From the NCBI GenBank assembly GCA_963668605.1, contig OY764903.1, positions 5,456,001-5,520,000 of the forward strand: a DNA stretch of 64,000 bases, given 5' to 3'. The first letter of the stretch is position 1; each line of letters starts with the position of its first letter. The translations under genes and the position numbers were made by a program. The stretch is from G963668605 sp963668605 (GTDB lineage Bacteria > Acidobacteriota > Terriglobia > Bryobacterales > Bryobacteraceae). The notes beneath the pieces were generated by a model. That model did not search any database, had not been told where the DNA came from, and saw nothing but the letters and a program-made list of their open reading frames with translations. Below, one piece after another: positions 33,247-45,302 of the stretch.

Positions 33247-34717
33247 GCAGCGCTGCCACCTTTTCATCGATCAGTTCCTGCGTTAACTCCGCCTGCACCT
33301 GCGCCCACCGGCCGAGTTCCTCCAGATCCAGGCGGCCAGGGTACCGGAGAAGACGGAGATCCGTCGCGTTCACCTGAGTGTGACCGCTGAACCTTCGGAA
33401 GTACTCATCCACAGCCGTCGAGTTCAAGAACACGGCTAGGCCGTGTGCGACATCCCTCTCGATGCCCTTCTTACCGTAGTGGAACAGGTTTAGATGGTTC
33501 TCAAAACCGATCGCATCCGCGCTGAATGCCGAAGGATCGACTACGTGCGCTATAACTCGGCGCCGCTCTTCTTTCGACGAGAACCGCCGCACGATGGTGT
33601 AGAATCCTTTCGGGTAAAGCCATTTCCTGGTTTCCGGGCGATCCATTAGGGCATTTGGTTTCTTTGACTGCCGTGGCCACTCCAACCGGCCATTCACAAA
33701 GTGTGCCGGATAGAGAAGCGGCACGGCACCCGCTTCCGGGTTCTCGCGAAGATATTCTTTCAGCCGGAAGTCGACGACCGGACCCGTCGAAACCTCGAGC
33801 TTGATCTCCTCAAGCGATCGCTCAGCCAGCGGTACACCATCCAGGCCGCTATGCGATGGCGCCATGGGCACATGGATAAACTTCTGTTCGTCCCCGTCGT
33901 GAACAATCTCCGAGAACGGGTAATCATGCGCCTGCATGTCTGAGAAGACAGTATCGCTAGCTGTTGTGATCGTGACCTTATTCTGCTTCTTGCCGCGCAC
34001 CAGCTTGATGATCACGTTCTCCTGCAAAACATCGTCATCGTTGAACGCACTCATGCGGCTGTGAAATAAGTGGATATGTTCGACCGAAGCTCTGGCGAGC
34101 ATCCAGTTCCGAAAGGGCCTGTAGTAAGGCCCATTGCAGAAACTTCTGGGAATGATGGCAACGATTTCTCCGCCTGGCGCCATCAGCTCAATCGCTAACC
34201 CGATAAACGCAGTATAGAGATTGACGGTCTCCAGTCCGACTACCCGGAGCAGTGCCCGGTGCTCTGAGTCGCTATTGATCTTTTTGTAGGGTGGATTCAG
34301 GATAGCGTGCGTGAAACCCGCTCCCTTTCTGCCCATCATGATTTTGTAGACAGCGTCCTGAATGAAGTCGCGGTCAATGACGGTTGCCTCGAAACTTCTG
34401 TTGGCGTAGGCGCTCATAGTCTCGCGGAGGTAAGACGCGAGCGTCCGATCAATTTCGTAAACCGTGGCGCAGACTTCATCAGCGCCCCACCGGTCGAGAA
34501 ACGCTGCCGTCAGTGAACCGACACCGGCACCCGCATCCAGCAGCCGGATCGCGCCTGTCCTTTGAGAAAATAGCCCGGCCATGAACTTGGCCACGCTCCC
34601 CTGCGTCATGAACTGGCCAAGCTCTGCCTTGCGTTTCGGATTCAGTTGCCGGTTCGCTTCCAGGCGCACAAGATCGAGTGCGCCCGGCTCCGCTGCCGCA
34701 GTTCCAACCACCCTCAT
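33230..34717 (-). CDS. Adenine-N6 DNA methyltransferase of the BsuBI/PstI type
   Basis: 495 residues. SAM-binding motif LLDAGAGVGSLTAAFLDRW and catalytic NPPY (AILNPPYKK) are those of N6-adenine methylases of the gamma class; the N-terminal RKAELGQFMTQGSVAKFMA also fits. It would protect the host sequence, probably CTGCAG, from the adjacent endonuclease. The ATG at 34717 overlaps the stop of the small upstream gene (ATGA); a start at 34786 is less likely. The length agrees with BsuBI and PstI methylases. Confidence 0.92.
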   Translation of the reverse strand: MRVVGTAAAEPGALDLVRLEANRQLNPKRKAELGQFMTQGSVAKFMAGLFSQRTGAIRLLDAGAGVGSLTAAFLDRWGADEVCATVYEIDRTLASYLRETMSAYANRSFEATVIDRDFIQDAVYKIMMGRKGAGFTHAILNPPYKKINSDSEHRALLRVVGLETVNLYTAFIGLAIELMAPGGEIVAIIPRSFCNGPYYRPFRNWMLARASVEHIHLFHSRMSAFNDDDVLQENVIIKLVRGKKQNKVTITTASDTVFSDMQAHDYPFSEIVHDGDEQKFIHVPMAPSHSGLDGVPLAERSLEEIKLEVSTGPVVDFRLKEYLRENPEAGAVPLLYPAHFVNGRLEWPRQSKKPNALMDRPETRKWLYPKGFYTIVRRFSSKEERRRVIAHVVDPSAFSADAIGFENHLNLFHYGKKGIERDVAHGLAVFLNSTAVDEYFRRFSGHTQVNATDLRLLRYPGRLDLEELGRWAQVQAELTQELIDEKVAALHGRGK

Positions 34718-34950
34718 GTTTCTGTCTTCCTCAACAGCGGCCACTTGCCTGCGATGTGCTGCGCCGCCGCCTCTCGACTGATCCACCCCGGCGAGACGTT
34801 CTTTTGGCGGGCGATAGCTTCAAACGCTTCGTAGCCTTCCGGTGGGGAACTGATCGAGGCACGAACGGATAATGCATCCGTTTCTAATCCGCTTCCTGCC
34901 ACCACCCAACTTGCCTTCATCTTTGGAGACCTTCGGAAGGGCTTCGCCAC
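34714..34950 (-). CDS. Small unknown protein leading the restriction operon
   Basis: 78 residues (or 68 from a second ATG at 34920). The C-terminal half, EAIARQKNVSPGWISREAAA, may form a helix-turn-helix-like pair, but I recognise no family. Its stop overlaps the methylase start (ATGA), so it is translated with it. Short genes before methylases are sometimes controller proteins that delay endonuclease synthesis; here that is inference. Confidence 0.5.
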   Translation of the reverse strand: MAKPFRRSPKMKASWVVAGSGLETDALSVRASISSPPEGYEAFEAIARQKNVSPGWISREAAAQHIAGKWPLLRKTET

Positions 34951-35238
34951 ACTTCATCATATCGGTTTACATCCAGGAATCCTCTGCGGTTGTTCACAGA
35001 TCGAAGATAATTTTGCAACTGCCAGTTGCTTCCAGCCCTGACAGGATTCAATGCGACGCGACCGGACGCCCGTGTTCGCGTGAAACCGAAACGCTTAAAA
35101 TTGGGAATCTGCACCGACCGGCAGAATTCGACGTGCTCGAAACCAGCGCCTCTGTGACGGAGTATGCCAAGATCGATAGAATTGCGGAGCGTAGGATGAC
35201 AAGCACGAAGCCGGCGAAAGTCCAAGGCGGTTCGATCC

Positions 35239-37440
<2,202 letters not shown>

Positions 37441-37449
37441 TGGGGCCAG

Positions 37450-39603
37450 CTACGGTTCGATAGTCCGCAGGCTGACCCGCACCGGAGCCGAGCAGGCACG
37501 GCGCTGGTCCGTTGCCGTGGCACAGATCAAAACCTCCGTCGTGAATGTCGGAAAGTAATCCGGAACCAGCACATTGATCTGATAGAGGCCATCGAAGCCA
37601 GGGGCGGGACCGGCGTAGGCTGGGGTCAGGTTTTCGAGGTCGTGCAGTTTCACCGTAACGACCCCCTGCAATGGCAGACCTGTCGCGAAGATCTGTATGA
37701 ACGTGCCGGCCGGCGCGGGACGCGATTCCGAGTTTGCGCCGTAATCCTGATTCAGGATGCCGGGAGTGAAGATGGCGGGCGCCGTGCTCACCAGCGTGAC
37801 CGCGAATGGTGTGGAAGTTGTACCATCGCGAGTGACGACGATCTGAGCCTTATCCTTGCCAGCCAGTTGAGCAGGAACGAGGACGTTGATTTGCGTGTCG
37901 CTCTTGAAAGACTGCGCCGCGGGAAGCCCGTCGAAGCTGACGGCGACGGCCGTACCCGCGAGCTTTTCCCCGAACAACGTCGCCAGCGAGCCGGCCACCA
38001 GCGGACCCGCGAAACTGGCCGCGTTCACGGCCGACTTCACAACAGGCACGGCCGGGGGAATCACCGGCGCGGCGACTACTTCGAGATGAATCGGGACATC
38101 CTTGGAACCAGCCAGCGGGCCGGCGTCCACCGTAATCACGGCATCGTAGACGCCAACGGGTAGCTTCTCGGGAACGATCAACAGCCGGATGGAGCCGTTG
38201 TTGTAGCCGGAGACGGGATCGGTGCGGATCCAGCCGGAGCCGTTCTTATAAGTCAGGCGCACGGCCCAACTGAGCAGGCCGCCGCGATCGTTCCGGACGC
38301 TGAGAAAGCCGCTTTGCGGGCCCGAGTTTACGTAACCCCTGTAAAGCTGAGGAGTGAAGGTGACCTCAAGCCGGGGCATGTAGTCGGCATCGCAATCGTT
38401 CAAAGCGGAGCAGTCCGAGGGTGGCGCGGCGGCGCTGAAGCGCGGGATCGGCGCGCCCGATATGGTGGCATCCGTCGAAACGGGCGCGAAACTGACGCTC
38501 TGGCTGGCGATTACAGTGTTGCCGTCGGCGAGGCGGTCGAGGGCGAGGAACAGAGGCCACTGGGCGCTCTCCCGCATCGCCGGGTTGGCGTCCATCACTT
38601 CGTAAACGGCATAGCCGGAGCCGTTGCGCAGCGTCACTTCGGCGACGCTATCGAAGGTCACCGTAGGCGAACCCACTGCGGAGGGCGTGTAGGCGGGAAA
38701 ACCGCCGGAGCCATCCGCGTTGGCGCCGCGTACGCGGGCAAGCAACAGGGAGCCGCTCGCGCTGGGGGTGTAGCTGCCGCCGGATTGGACAAAGCCGAGA
38801 TCGCCTCCAGCCGTGGGCTGCGTCGCATTGGATCCCGCGACGGTGTCGGGCACAAAGATCCGCGCGCCGGTGGGGAAGCCGGAGTATGAGACCAGAAAAC
38901 GCACACCGGTATCCATGGTGGAGTCTTTTTTCTGAAACGCCTCCCCGTAGCCCTCAGTGACGCGCGTCGACTGGAAGCGCGTGCCCGCCGCAAATAGAGA
39001 TGTCACCGTGAGAGCGTCCGTTGGCAGCGGCGAGCCGGTGCAGACGATGGACGCCGAAGAGGCGCTCGAAAGCAAGCCGCGAGATGGGAATCCAACGGTC
39101 AATGGACTGTTGTTGACGCTGATCGCGCTGGGACCGTTGAAGGCGAGCGTGGCCTGGATCGCTGCGACGCTTGTGACGCCCGTCGAGACCGGCGCTCCAC
39201 GCAGGTTGGAGATCCGTACAATGGCTTGGCCGGAGGCGGGCAGTACAAACGACAACCCATTGAAAACAAGCGAAAATGATCCTCCGATAGCGGCCGGAAC
39301 GTTGGCCGCTTGCGGTCCGCTGCCGGTATCGATAGAAAGCAGCAAGTCGACGCTATCGTCGGAACGGCGCTTGTTCGTGATGGGTACAGATAGGAACAGG
39401 CTCAGGTTCCCCTGAACTGTGCCGCCGGGGCTGCCTCCCGAGCAACTGAGGACGATATCGCCCATGCGTTCGGAGATCCCCTCGGAGCGGACGAGGGTGG
39501 GTACAGCGGTTGCTGAACAGTTGAGCGGCGAGATGGCCGCGTTCGCTAGCGCTGGCGCGGAGCACGCTGCGATGAGACTCACGAAGGCGATTCGGAATGA
39601 CAT
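37450..39603 (-). CDS. Exported protein with TIGR03437 C-terminal domain
   Basis: 717 residues from the ATG at 39603, preceded by GGAGGAGAG; a signal peptide follows (MSFRIAFVSLIAACSAPALA). Residues about 490-717 are the Solibacter-type TIGR03437 domain: VKSAVNAASFAGPLVAGSLA, then LFGEKLAG, QINVLVPAQLAGK, APAIFTP and DGLYQINVLVP. The long N-terminal part is beta-rich and resembles no family known to me. The domain is thought to be a cell-surface module; role unknown. Convergent with the FG-GAP gene, 10 bp apart. Confidence 0.85.
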   Translation of the reverse strand: MSFRIAFVSLIAACSAPALANAAISPLNCSATAVPTLVRSEGISERMGDIVLSCSGGSPGGTVQGNLSLFLSVPITNKRRSDDSVDLLLSIDTGSGPQAANVPAAIGGSFSLVFNGLSFVLPASGQAIVRISNLRGAPVSTGVTSVAAIQATLAFNGPSAISVNNSPLTVGFPSRGLLSSASSASIVCTGSPLPTDALTVTSLFAAGTRFQSTRVTEGYGEAFQKKDSTMDTGVRFLVSYSGFPTGARIFVPDTVAGSNATQPTAGGDLGFVQSGGSYTPSASGSLLLARVRGANADGSGGFPAYTPSAVGSPTVTFDSVAEVTLRNGSGYAVYEVMDANPAMRESAQWPLFLALDRLADGNTVIASQSVSFAPVSTDATISGAPIPRFSAAAPPSDCSALNDCDADYMPRLEVTFTPQLYRGYVNSGPQSGFLSVRNDRGGLLSWAVRLTYKNGSGWIRTDPVSGYNNGSIRLLIVPEKLPVGVYDAVITVDAGPLAGSKDVPIHLEVVAAPVIPPAVPVVKSAVNAASFAGPLVAGSLATLFGEKLAGTAVAVSFDGLPAAQSFKSDTQINVLVPAQLAGKDKAQIVVTRDGTTSTPFAVTLVSTAPAIFTPGILNQDYGANSESRPAPAGTFIQIFATGLPLQGVVTVKLHDLENLTPAYAGPAPGFDGLYQINVLVPDYFPTFTTEVLICATATDQRRACSAPVRVSLRTIEP

Positions 39604-39665
39604 AGCTCTCCTCCAAAACGGCTTTCGAGCCGATCCTGTTACAATATTGTCAAAGAAGCAACGCA

Positions 39666-40595
39666 ATGATCGCCACACGTAGTATCGCCGAAGAGATCCT
39701 GGATCTCAAGCGGGAACGCAGAGCAGTCCTGCTTGCGCACCATTACCAGGACTCTGAAATCCAGGAGCTGGCCGACTCGATCGGCGACAGTCTGGAACTG
39801 GCGCGGAAGGCTCGCGACTTTGAAGGCGACGTGATCGCTTTTTGCGGCGTCCGTTTCATGGCTGAGACGGCCAAGGTGGTCAATCCCGAACGCACTGTGA
39901 TCGTGCCCGACATCGAAGCGAGTTGCAGCTTGGTCGAGGCTTGTACTGCGGAGCAGGTGCGCGCCTGGAAGCAACTCAACCCAGGGCACGTTGTGGTGAG
40001 CTATATCAACACGTCGGTGGAAGTGAAAGCCGAGAGCGACATTCTTTGCACTTCGCGCAACGCCGTGCAGATTGTGAACTCGATTCCCGCCCAGACGCCT
40101 GTGCTCTTCCTGCCGGACGTGAACCTGGGCAACTACGTCAAGGAAAAGACGGGCCGGGAAAACATGCAGATCTGGCAGGGCGCCTGCATCGTGCATTCGA
40201 CCTGGAACGCCAAGCGCCTGCTGGCGGCCAAACGCGAACATCCCGAAGCGCTTGTCGCCTCGCATCCGGAGTGTACGCGCGAGGTGCTGGCGCTGTCGGA
40301 CTTTATCGGGTCGACGTCTGCGATCATAGACTGGTGCGTGAAGTCCAGTGCGGCCGAATTCATCGTGATGACAGAGAGCGGCGTGGTGCATTCGTTGCAC
40401 AAACTGGCTCCCGGCAAGAAGTTCTATTTCGTTCCGAACGAGAACTGCAATTGCAGCGAGTGCCCGTACATGAAGATGAACACGCTGGAGAAGTTGCTGG
40501 CGTGTTTGCGCGACCTTACGCCCCGCGTCGAAATCCCGGCGGACTTGATCGCACGCGCGCGCTTGCCGATCGACCGCATGCTTGCTGTTAAGTAA
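39666..40595 (+). CDS. nadA: Quinolinate synthase NadA
   Basis: 309 residues. NadA condenses iminoaspartate with dihydroxyacetone phosphate to quinolinate in NAD synthesis, using a 4Fe-4S cluster. Ligand cysteines lie in EASCSL, GACIVHSTW and SECPYMKMN; other signatures are LLAHHYQDSEIQELAD, GDSLELAR and GVRFMAETAK. nadB and nadC are not nearby. The upstream region has TACAAT (39640) in a perfect palindrome ACAATATTGT (39641-39650), a possible -10 element or operator. Eleven bases separate it from moaA. Confidence 0.97.
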   Translation: MIATRSIAEEILDLKRERRAVLLAHHYQDSEIQELADSIGDSLELARKARDFEGDVIAFCGVRFMAETAKVVNPERTVIVPDIEASCSLVEACTAEQVRAWKQLNPGHVVVSYINTSVEVKAESDILCTSRNAVQIVNSIPAQTPVLFLPDVNLGNYVKEKTGRENMQIWQGACIVHSTWNAKRLLAAKREHPEALVASHPECTREVLALSDFIGSTSAIIDWCVKSSAAEFIVMTESGVVHSLHKLAPGKKFYFVPNENCNCSECPYMKMNTLEKLLACLRDLTPRVEIPADLIARARLPIDRMLAVK

Positions 40596-40606
40596 ACACA
40601 ACCACC

Positions 40607-41608
40607 ATGAGCGCAGCCGCTCCGCTGACAGACACCTTCGGCCGGCTACACGACAGCCTGCGGATCAGCGTCACGGACCGCTGCAATATCCGCTGCTTCT
40701 ACTGCATGCCGGAGAGCGACGCGGTGTTTGTACCGCGCGCCGAGATTCTCAGCTTCGAGGAAATTGAGCGTTTCGTGCGGGTCGCGGTGAGCCTGGGCGT
40801 AACCAAGTTGCGCCTGACGGGCGGCGAGCCACTGCTGCGAAAAGAACTGCCCGTGCTGGTACGCAAGCTGGCGACGATTTCCGGCATCAAGGACATCGCA
40901 CTGACGACGAATGGAGTGTTGCTCGCGCAGCAGGCCGAGAGCCTCTATGCCGCGGGACTGCGGCGCATTAACGTGCACCTCGATACGCTCGACCGCGCGC
41001 GCTTTGAACAGATCACGCGGCGCGACGAGTTGCAGCGGGTCCTCGAAGGCATACACGTGTGTAAACGGATGGGCTATGGCCCGATCAAGATCAACGCCGT
41101 GGCGGTCAAGAATCTGGTGGAGCCGGATATCGTGCCGCTGGCGCGTTTCGGACGCGAGCATTCTATCGAAATTCGCTATATCGAATTCATGCCGCTCGAC
41201 GCGCAGGGTATTTGGGATCGCGGCAAGGTGTTGCTGGCGGACGAGATGATCGCAATGTTGCGCCAGGAGATCGGCCCGCTTGAGGAGATCCCGGACCGCG
41301 ATCCGCGCGCGCCGGCCCTCGAATACCGCTTTACCGACGGTGTGGGGCGCATCGGGTTTATCGCGTCCGTTAGCCGGCCGTTCTGTCTGAACTGCAACCG
41401 TATCCGGTTGACGGCCGACGGAAATCTGCGCTACTGCCTGTTTGCCGTCGATGAGACGGACGTGAAGGGCCTGCTGCGTTCGGACGCAACGGATGAAACA
41501 CTGGCCCGGACTATCCGCTCCACAGTGCTGGCAAAATGGGAAGGGCACGAAATCAACACCAGCCGGTTCGTCGCGCCGCCGCGCCCGATGTATTCGATCG
41601 GCGGCTGA
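40607..41608 (+). CDS. moaA: GTP 3',8-cyclase MoaA
   Basis: 333 residues. MoaA starts molybdenum cofactor synthesis by a radical-SAM rearrangement of GTP. The N-terminal cluster motif is CNIRCFYC; the second cluster uses CLNC and RYC near the end (FCLNCNRIRLTADGNLRYC). The protein ends in Gly-Gly, required by the enzyme. RLTGGEPLLRKEL is also typical. It follows nadA, another iron-sulfur enzyme, which may reflect co-regulation. Other moa genes are not seen. Confidence 0.97.
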   Translation: MSAAAPLTDTFGRLHDSLRISVTDRCNIRCFYCMPESDAVFVPRAEILSFEEIERFVRVAVSLGVTKLRLTGGEPLLRKELPVLVRKLATISGIKDIALTTNGVLLAQQAESLYAAGLRRINVHLDTLDRARFEQITRRDELQRVLEGIHVCKRMGYGPIKINAVAVKNLVEPDIVPLARFGREHSIEIRYIEFMPLDAQGIWDRGKVLLADEMIAMLRQEIGPLEEIPDRDPRAPALEYRFTDGVGRIGFIASVSRPFCLNCNRIRLTADGNLRYCLFAVDETDVKGLLRSDATDETLARTIRSTVLAKWEGHEINTSRFVAPPRPMYSIGG

Positions 41609-41696
41609 CGGTAACGCCGATGCTGTTAAAGAAACTTGCCGACTTAGCCGATTTGCATTATGAGCAGGAGGATCGCGTTTTCGCAGAACCGCGCCG

Positions 41697-44600
41697 ATGA
41701 TGATACAGCAACTTAGCGTAGTGTGCGTTCTGTCTCTCATCGTGTTCGCACCCGTGGCCTCCGCGCTCGATCCCGCAAAACCGGTGCGGCAGTTCCGCCA
41801 CGAAATCTGGCAGGAAGCCCAGGGGCTGGAGCAGCACAGCATCAACGCGATCGTGCAGACCCGCAACGGCTACCTTTGGATGGGTACCTACTACGGACTA
41901 ATCCGCTTCGACGGCGTGCAATTTACCTCGTTTGATCGCAGCAACACGCCGCAAATCCCCGGGGATCGAATCTGGGCGCTGGAAAAGGACGAAGAGGATA
42001 GCTTGTGGATTGGGACCAGCGGTGGCCTCGTGCGATTGCGGAAAGGCGCATTTGCGAAGCTCACCGTGCGCGATGGACTGCCGGAAGACGCCGTCAAGTC
42101 GCTCTACGCGGGCAGCCGGAAGCGGATGTGGATCGGCCTGCGACAGCGCGGCCTAGTGGTCTATGAAGGCGGCTTCGCGCATCTGACTGCCTTGCGCGAG
42201 CAGTATGTGCGGGCGGTGCGCGAGGATTCCAAGGGAATCGTGTGGGCGGGAACGGACAATGGCCTGTTCCGGCTGGAGGGCTCCCGGCTGACGCAATACA
42301 CCACGGCGAACGGATTGCCGGACAACATGGTGACCGCCGTGCATGAGGATTCATTTGGGACGCTGTGGGTGGGCACCACGAAGGGTCCATGCCAATTTCT
42401 CGAAGGGCGCTGCGTGAATCTGAAGCCGGCGTTTCCGGAAGCCAATAGTCTGATCTGGGCCATCGCCGGTGACCGTGATGGCGGTGTGTGGATCGGGAGC
42501 ATGGGAGGCGGGCTGGTGCGTTATGCGGGAGGGACGGCGTCAACCTTCTCCGACGGAGACGGCCTTACCAGCAACCTGGTAACTGCGTTGCTCGCGGACC
42601 GCGAGGGCAGCCTCTGGGTGGGCACCAGCGGCGGCGGGCTGAACCGGCTGCGCGACGAGAGCTTCCACGCTCTGACGGACAAGGAGGGCCTGGGTAGCTC
42701 AATTGCGCTGACGGTGCTCCAATCACGCGACGGGTCGATGCTGGTGGGAACCAATGGCGGCGGGTTGACGCGGATCACCGGCGGAATGAGCACAACTCTA
42801 AAGCTGGGCGTCGGATTGTCAGCAAACGCGGTCTGGTCGTTGTTGGAAGATCGGGAAGGCCGGCTTTGGATCGGAACTTTCGACGGGTTGATTTGCCTGG
42901 ACCGCGGGCGCATGCTCCGGTATGGACGCAAGGACGGTTTGCCGAGCGAGAAGATATTCACTATTTACCAGGACCGCGCAGGGGATATCTGGATTGGAAC
43001 AAGCGGGCAGGGTCTGGTCCGTTTGCGGAACGGTAAGTTCACCGTGTTCAACGCCAAAGACGGGCTTTCCAACAACGAAATCCGCTGCATTCATGAGGAC
43101 CGCAAGGGGCGGCTGTGGGTCGGCACGCAGGCCGGCCTGAATGTTTTGGAGGACGGGAAGTTCACCTCGATTCGCTCGGGCGCGGGCCTGCCGGTCGATT
43201 TCGTTACGTCCATCTACGAAGACGCCGACGGAACGCTCTGGCTAGGGACGTTTGGAGGTGGGCTCAGCCGGATGCGAGATGGGAAATTGGCCGCGTTCAA
43301 CCGCAGCAACGGATTCCCCGACGACACCGTTTTTCAAGTGATTGAGGACGACGAAGCCAATCTTTGGATCGGCTGCAACCGTGGCGCTGTGCGAGTCAGC
43401 CGCAGGCAGTTGAATGACTTTGCGGACGGGAAGGCGAAATCGTTCCATTCGGCCGTTTACGCGATGGCGGACGGCATGCCGAGCCGGGAATGCAGCGGCG
43501 GAAAGCCTGGCGCTTGGAAAGCAAGAGACGGCAAGTTGTGGTTCGCGACGGTGCGCGGCGTTGCGGTCGTGGATCCGCGGCGCCTGGTGCGCAACAGACT
43601 TGCGCCGCCGGTCGTGATCGAGCGGGTCATGCTCGATCACAAGAGTGTCCCGGTTAGCGGAACCATCGAGATTCCGGCCACCGCACACAATCTCGAATTC
43701 GAGTATTCGGCGCCGAGCCTGGTAGCGCCAGCCGGTGTCCGCTTCCGCTATATGCTTGAAGGCTTCGACAGCGACTGGGTCGACTGCGGCACGCGCAGGC
43801 GTGCGGCCTACACGCAACTGTCGCCGGGCCGTTACCGCTTCCGTGTGATCGCCTGCAACAACGAGGGCGTGTGGAATACGGAGGGGGCGGTGGCGGAACT
43901 CCGCATCCGGCCGCACTTTTACCAGACGGCGTGGTTCTACACGTTGACGGTGGTGACGCTCTTGTTATTAGCATGGGCCACGTTTTTCCTACGGGTGAAA
44001 CGGCTGCTCAGGCAGAACCAGGAACTTGAATCCAAGGTCATAGAGCGCACGACGAAACTGGCAGACGCGAATCAGGAACTGAATAGCCTGGTCAACGAAC
44101 TGGGTGTCGCCAAGCAGAGAGCGGAGGAGGCGAGCCGGGCCAAGAGCGACTTTGTTGCCAGCATCAGCCACGAGATCCGGACTCCAATGAACGGCATCCT
44201 GGGAATGACGCGGCTGGCGCTCGAAACAGAACTAGATGTACAGCAGCGGGAGTACATCGAGATGGTCGACGCGTCGGCGGATTCGCTCTTGAGCCTGCTC
44301 AACGACGTTCTGGATTTCTCGAAGATCGACGCGGGCAAGATGGATCTCGATCCGGTCGACTTCTCGCTAGAGACGTGTCTGCGGGACGGCACGCGGAGTA
44401 TTTGGGCGCGCGCCCATGAGAATTCTGTGGAGCTCGGCGTGGAGTGTGCGCCCGATGTTCCGAACGAATTGTACGGGGACCCAGTGCGACTACGGCAGGT
44501 GATCGTCAACCTGGTGGGCAATGCGGTGAAATTCACGGAGGCGGGGAGCGTTCGCTTGCGAGTTGTGAGATTGCCGGCCCGGGACGACGGCACGATTTGC

Positions 44601-45266
44601 CTGCAATTCTCCGTCTCGGACACGGGCATCGGCATTCCAAAAGACCAGCAGGAACTGATCTTCGAACCGTTCCAGCAGGCGGATGGTTCCACAACTCGGC
44701 GCTTCGGCGGAACCGGACTGGGGCTCTCGATCTGCTCTCATCTGGTGGGTCAAATGAACGGGAAGATCTGGGTGGAGAGCGAAGAGGGACACGGCAGCAC
44801 ATTCCACTTCACCGCACAGTTCCAGCCGGCCCGTGGAAAAATCGACGAGCAGAGCAAGGCCGCGCCGTCCGAGCAGGAAGCGAACGCGCGGAGCCTCTCG
44901 ATCCTGCTGGTGGAAGACAACATCGTCAACCAGAAACTGGCATCGACGCTGCTGCGCAAGCAAGGCCATCGTGTCGTGTCGGCGTGGAACGGGCGCGATG
45001 CCGTGGCGCTTTCCGCGGCTTCCCGCTTCGATCTGATACTGATGGACATCCAGATGCCGGAGATGGACGGGATCGATGCGGCGGTTGCCATCCGGAATCG
45101 CGAAAGAGGGAGCGACACGCACGTTCCGATTTTTGCGATGACGGCGCACGCGATGAAGGGCGACCGCGAGCGCTGCCTGCAAGCCGGCATGGATGGCTAT
45201 CTCGCGAAGCCGATCCAAATGCGTGAATTCCTCGACGCGATTGCTTCCGTACCTACCGGCGGATGA
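41697..45266 (+). CDS. Giant beta-propeller sensor hybrid histidine kinase
   Basis: 1189 residues. Signal peptide, then many two-component propeller repeats (about 35-620; LWVGTSGGGLNRLRD, IWIGTSGQGLVRLRNGKF), a Y_Y_Y domain (about 665-735, with RFRYMLEGFDSDW and AYTQLSPGRYRFRV), one membrane helix (about 745-767), then the kinase: phospho-acceptor SISHEIRTPMNG, ATPase motifs NLVGNAVKF, DTGIGIP, GGTGLGLSI, and a receiver with LILMDIQMPEMDG. This layout is that of the polysaccharide sensors of Bacteroides, but without the AraC output domain, so it must signal to a separate regulator. A sulfatase follows 36 bp later and may be a target. Confidence 0.92.
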   Translation: MMIQQLSVVCVLSLIVFAPVASALDPAKPVRQFRHEIWQEAQGLEQHSINAIVQTRNGYLWMGTYYGLIRFDGVQFTSFDRSNTPQIPGDRIWALEKDEEDSLWIGTSGGLVRLRKGAFAKLTVRDGLPEDAVKSLYAGSRKRMWIGLRQRGLVVYEGGFAHLTALREQYVRAVREDSKGIVWAGTDNGLFRLEGSRLTQYTTANGLPDNMVTAVHEDSFGTLWVGTTKGPCQFLEGRCVNLKPAFPEANSLIWAIAGDRDGGVWIGSMGGGLVRYAGGTASTFSDGDGLTSNLVTALLADREGSLWVGTSGGGLNRLRDESFHALTDKEGLGSSIALTVLQSRDGSMLVGTNGGGLTRITGGMSTTLKLGVGLSANAVWSLLEDREGRLWIGTFDGLICLDRGRMLRYGRKDGLPSEKIFTIYQDRAGDIWIGTSGQGLVRLRNGKFTVFNAKDGLSNNEIRCIHEDRKGRLWVGTQAGLNVLEDGKFTSIRSGAGLPVDFVTSIYEDADGTLWLGTFGGGLSRMRDGKLAAFNRSNGFPDDTVFQVIEDDEANLWIGCNRGAVRVSRRQLNDFADGKAKSFHSAVYAMADGMPSRECSGGKPGAWKARDGKLWFATVRGVAVVDPRRLVRNRLAPPVVIERVMLDHKSVPVSGTIEIPATAHNLEFEYSAPSLVAPAGVRFRYMLEGFDSDWVDCGTRRRAAYTQLSPGRYRFRVIACNNEGVWNTEGAVAELRIRPHFYQTAWFYTLTVVTLLLLAWATFFLRVKRLLRQNQELESKVIERTTKLADANQELNSLVNELGVAKQRAEEASRAKSDFVASISHEIRTPMNGILGMTRLALETELDVQQREYIEMVDASADSLLSLLNDVLDFSKIDAGKMDLDPVDFSLETCLRDGTRSIWARAHENSVELGVECAPDVPNELYGDPVRLRQVIVNLVGNAVKFTEAGSVRLRVVRLPARDDGTICLQFSVSDTGIGIPKDQQELIFEPFQQADGSTTRRFGGTGLGLSICSHLVGQMNGKIWVESEEGHGSTFHFTAQFQPARGKIDEQSKAAPSEQEANARSLSILLVEDNIVNQKLASTLLRKQGHRVVSAWNGRDAVALSAASRFDLILMDIQMPEMDGIDAAVAIRNRERGSDTHVPIFAMTAHAMKGDRERCLQAGMDGYLAKPIQMREFLDAIASVPTGG

Positions 45267-45302
45267 CAATTGAGCGGAGGATAATCGAACAAAGGATAAG
45301 CC

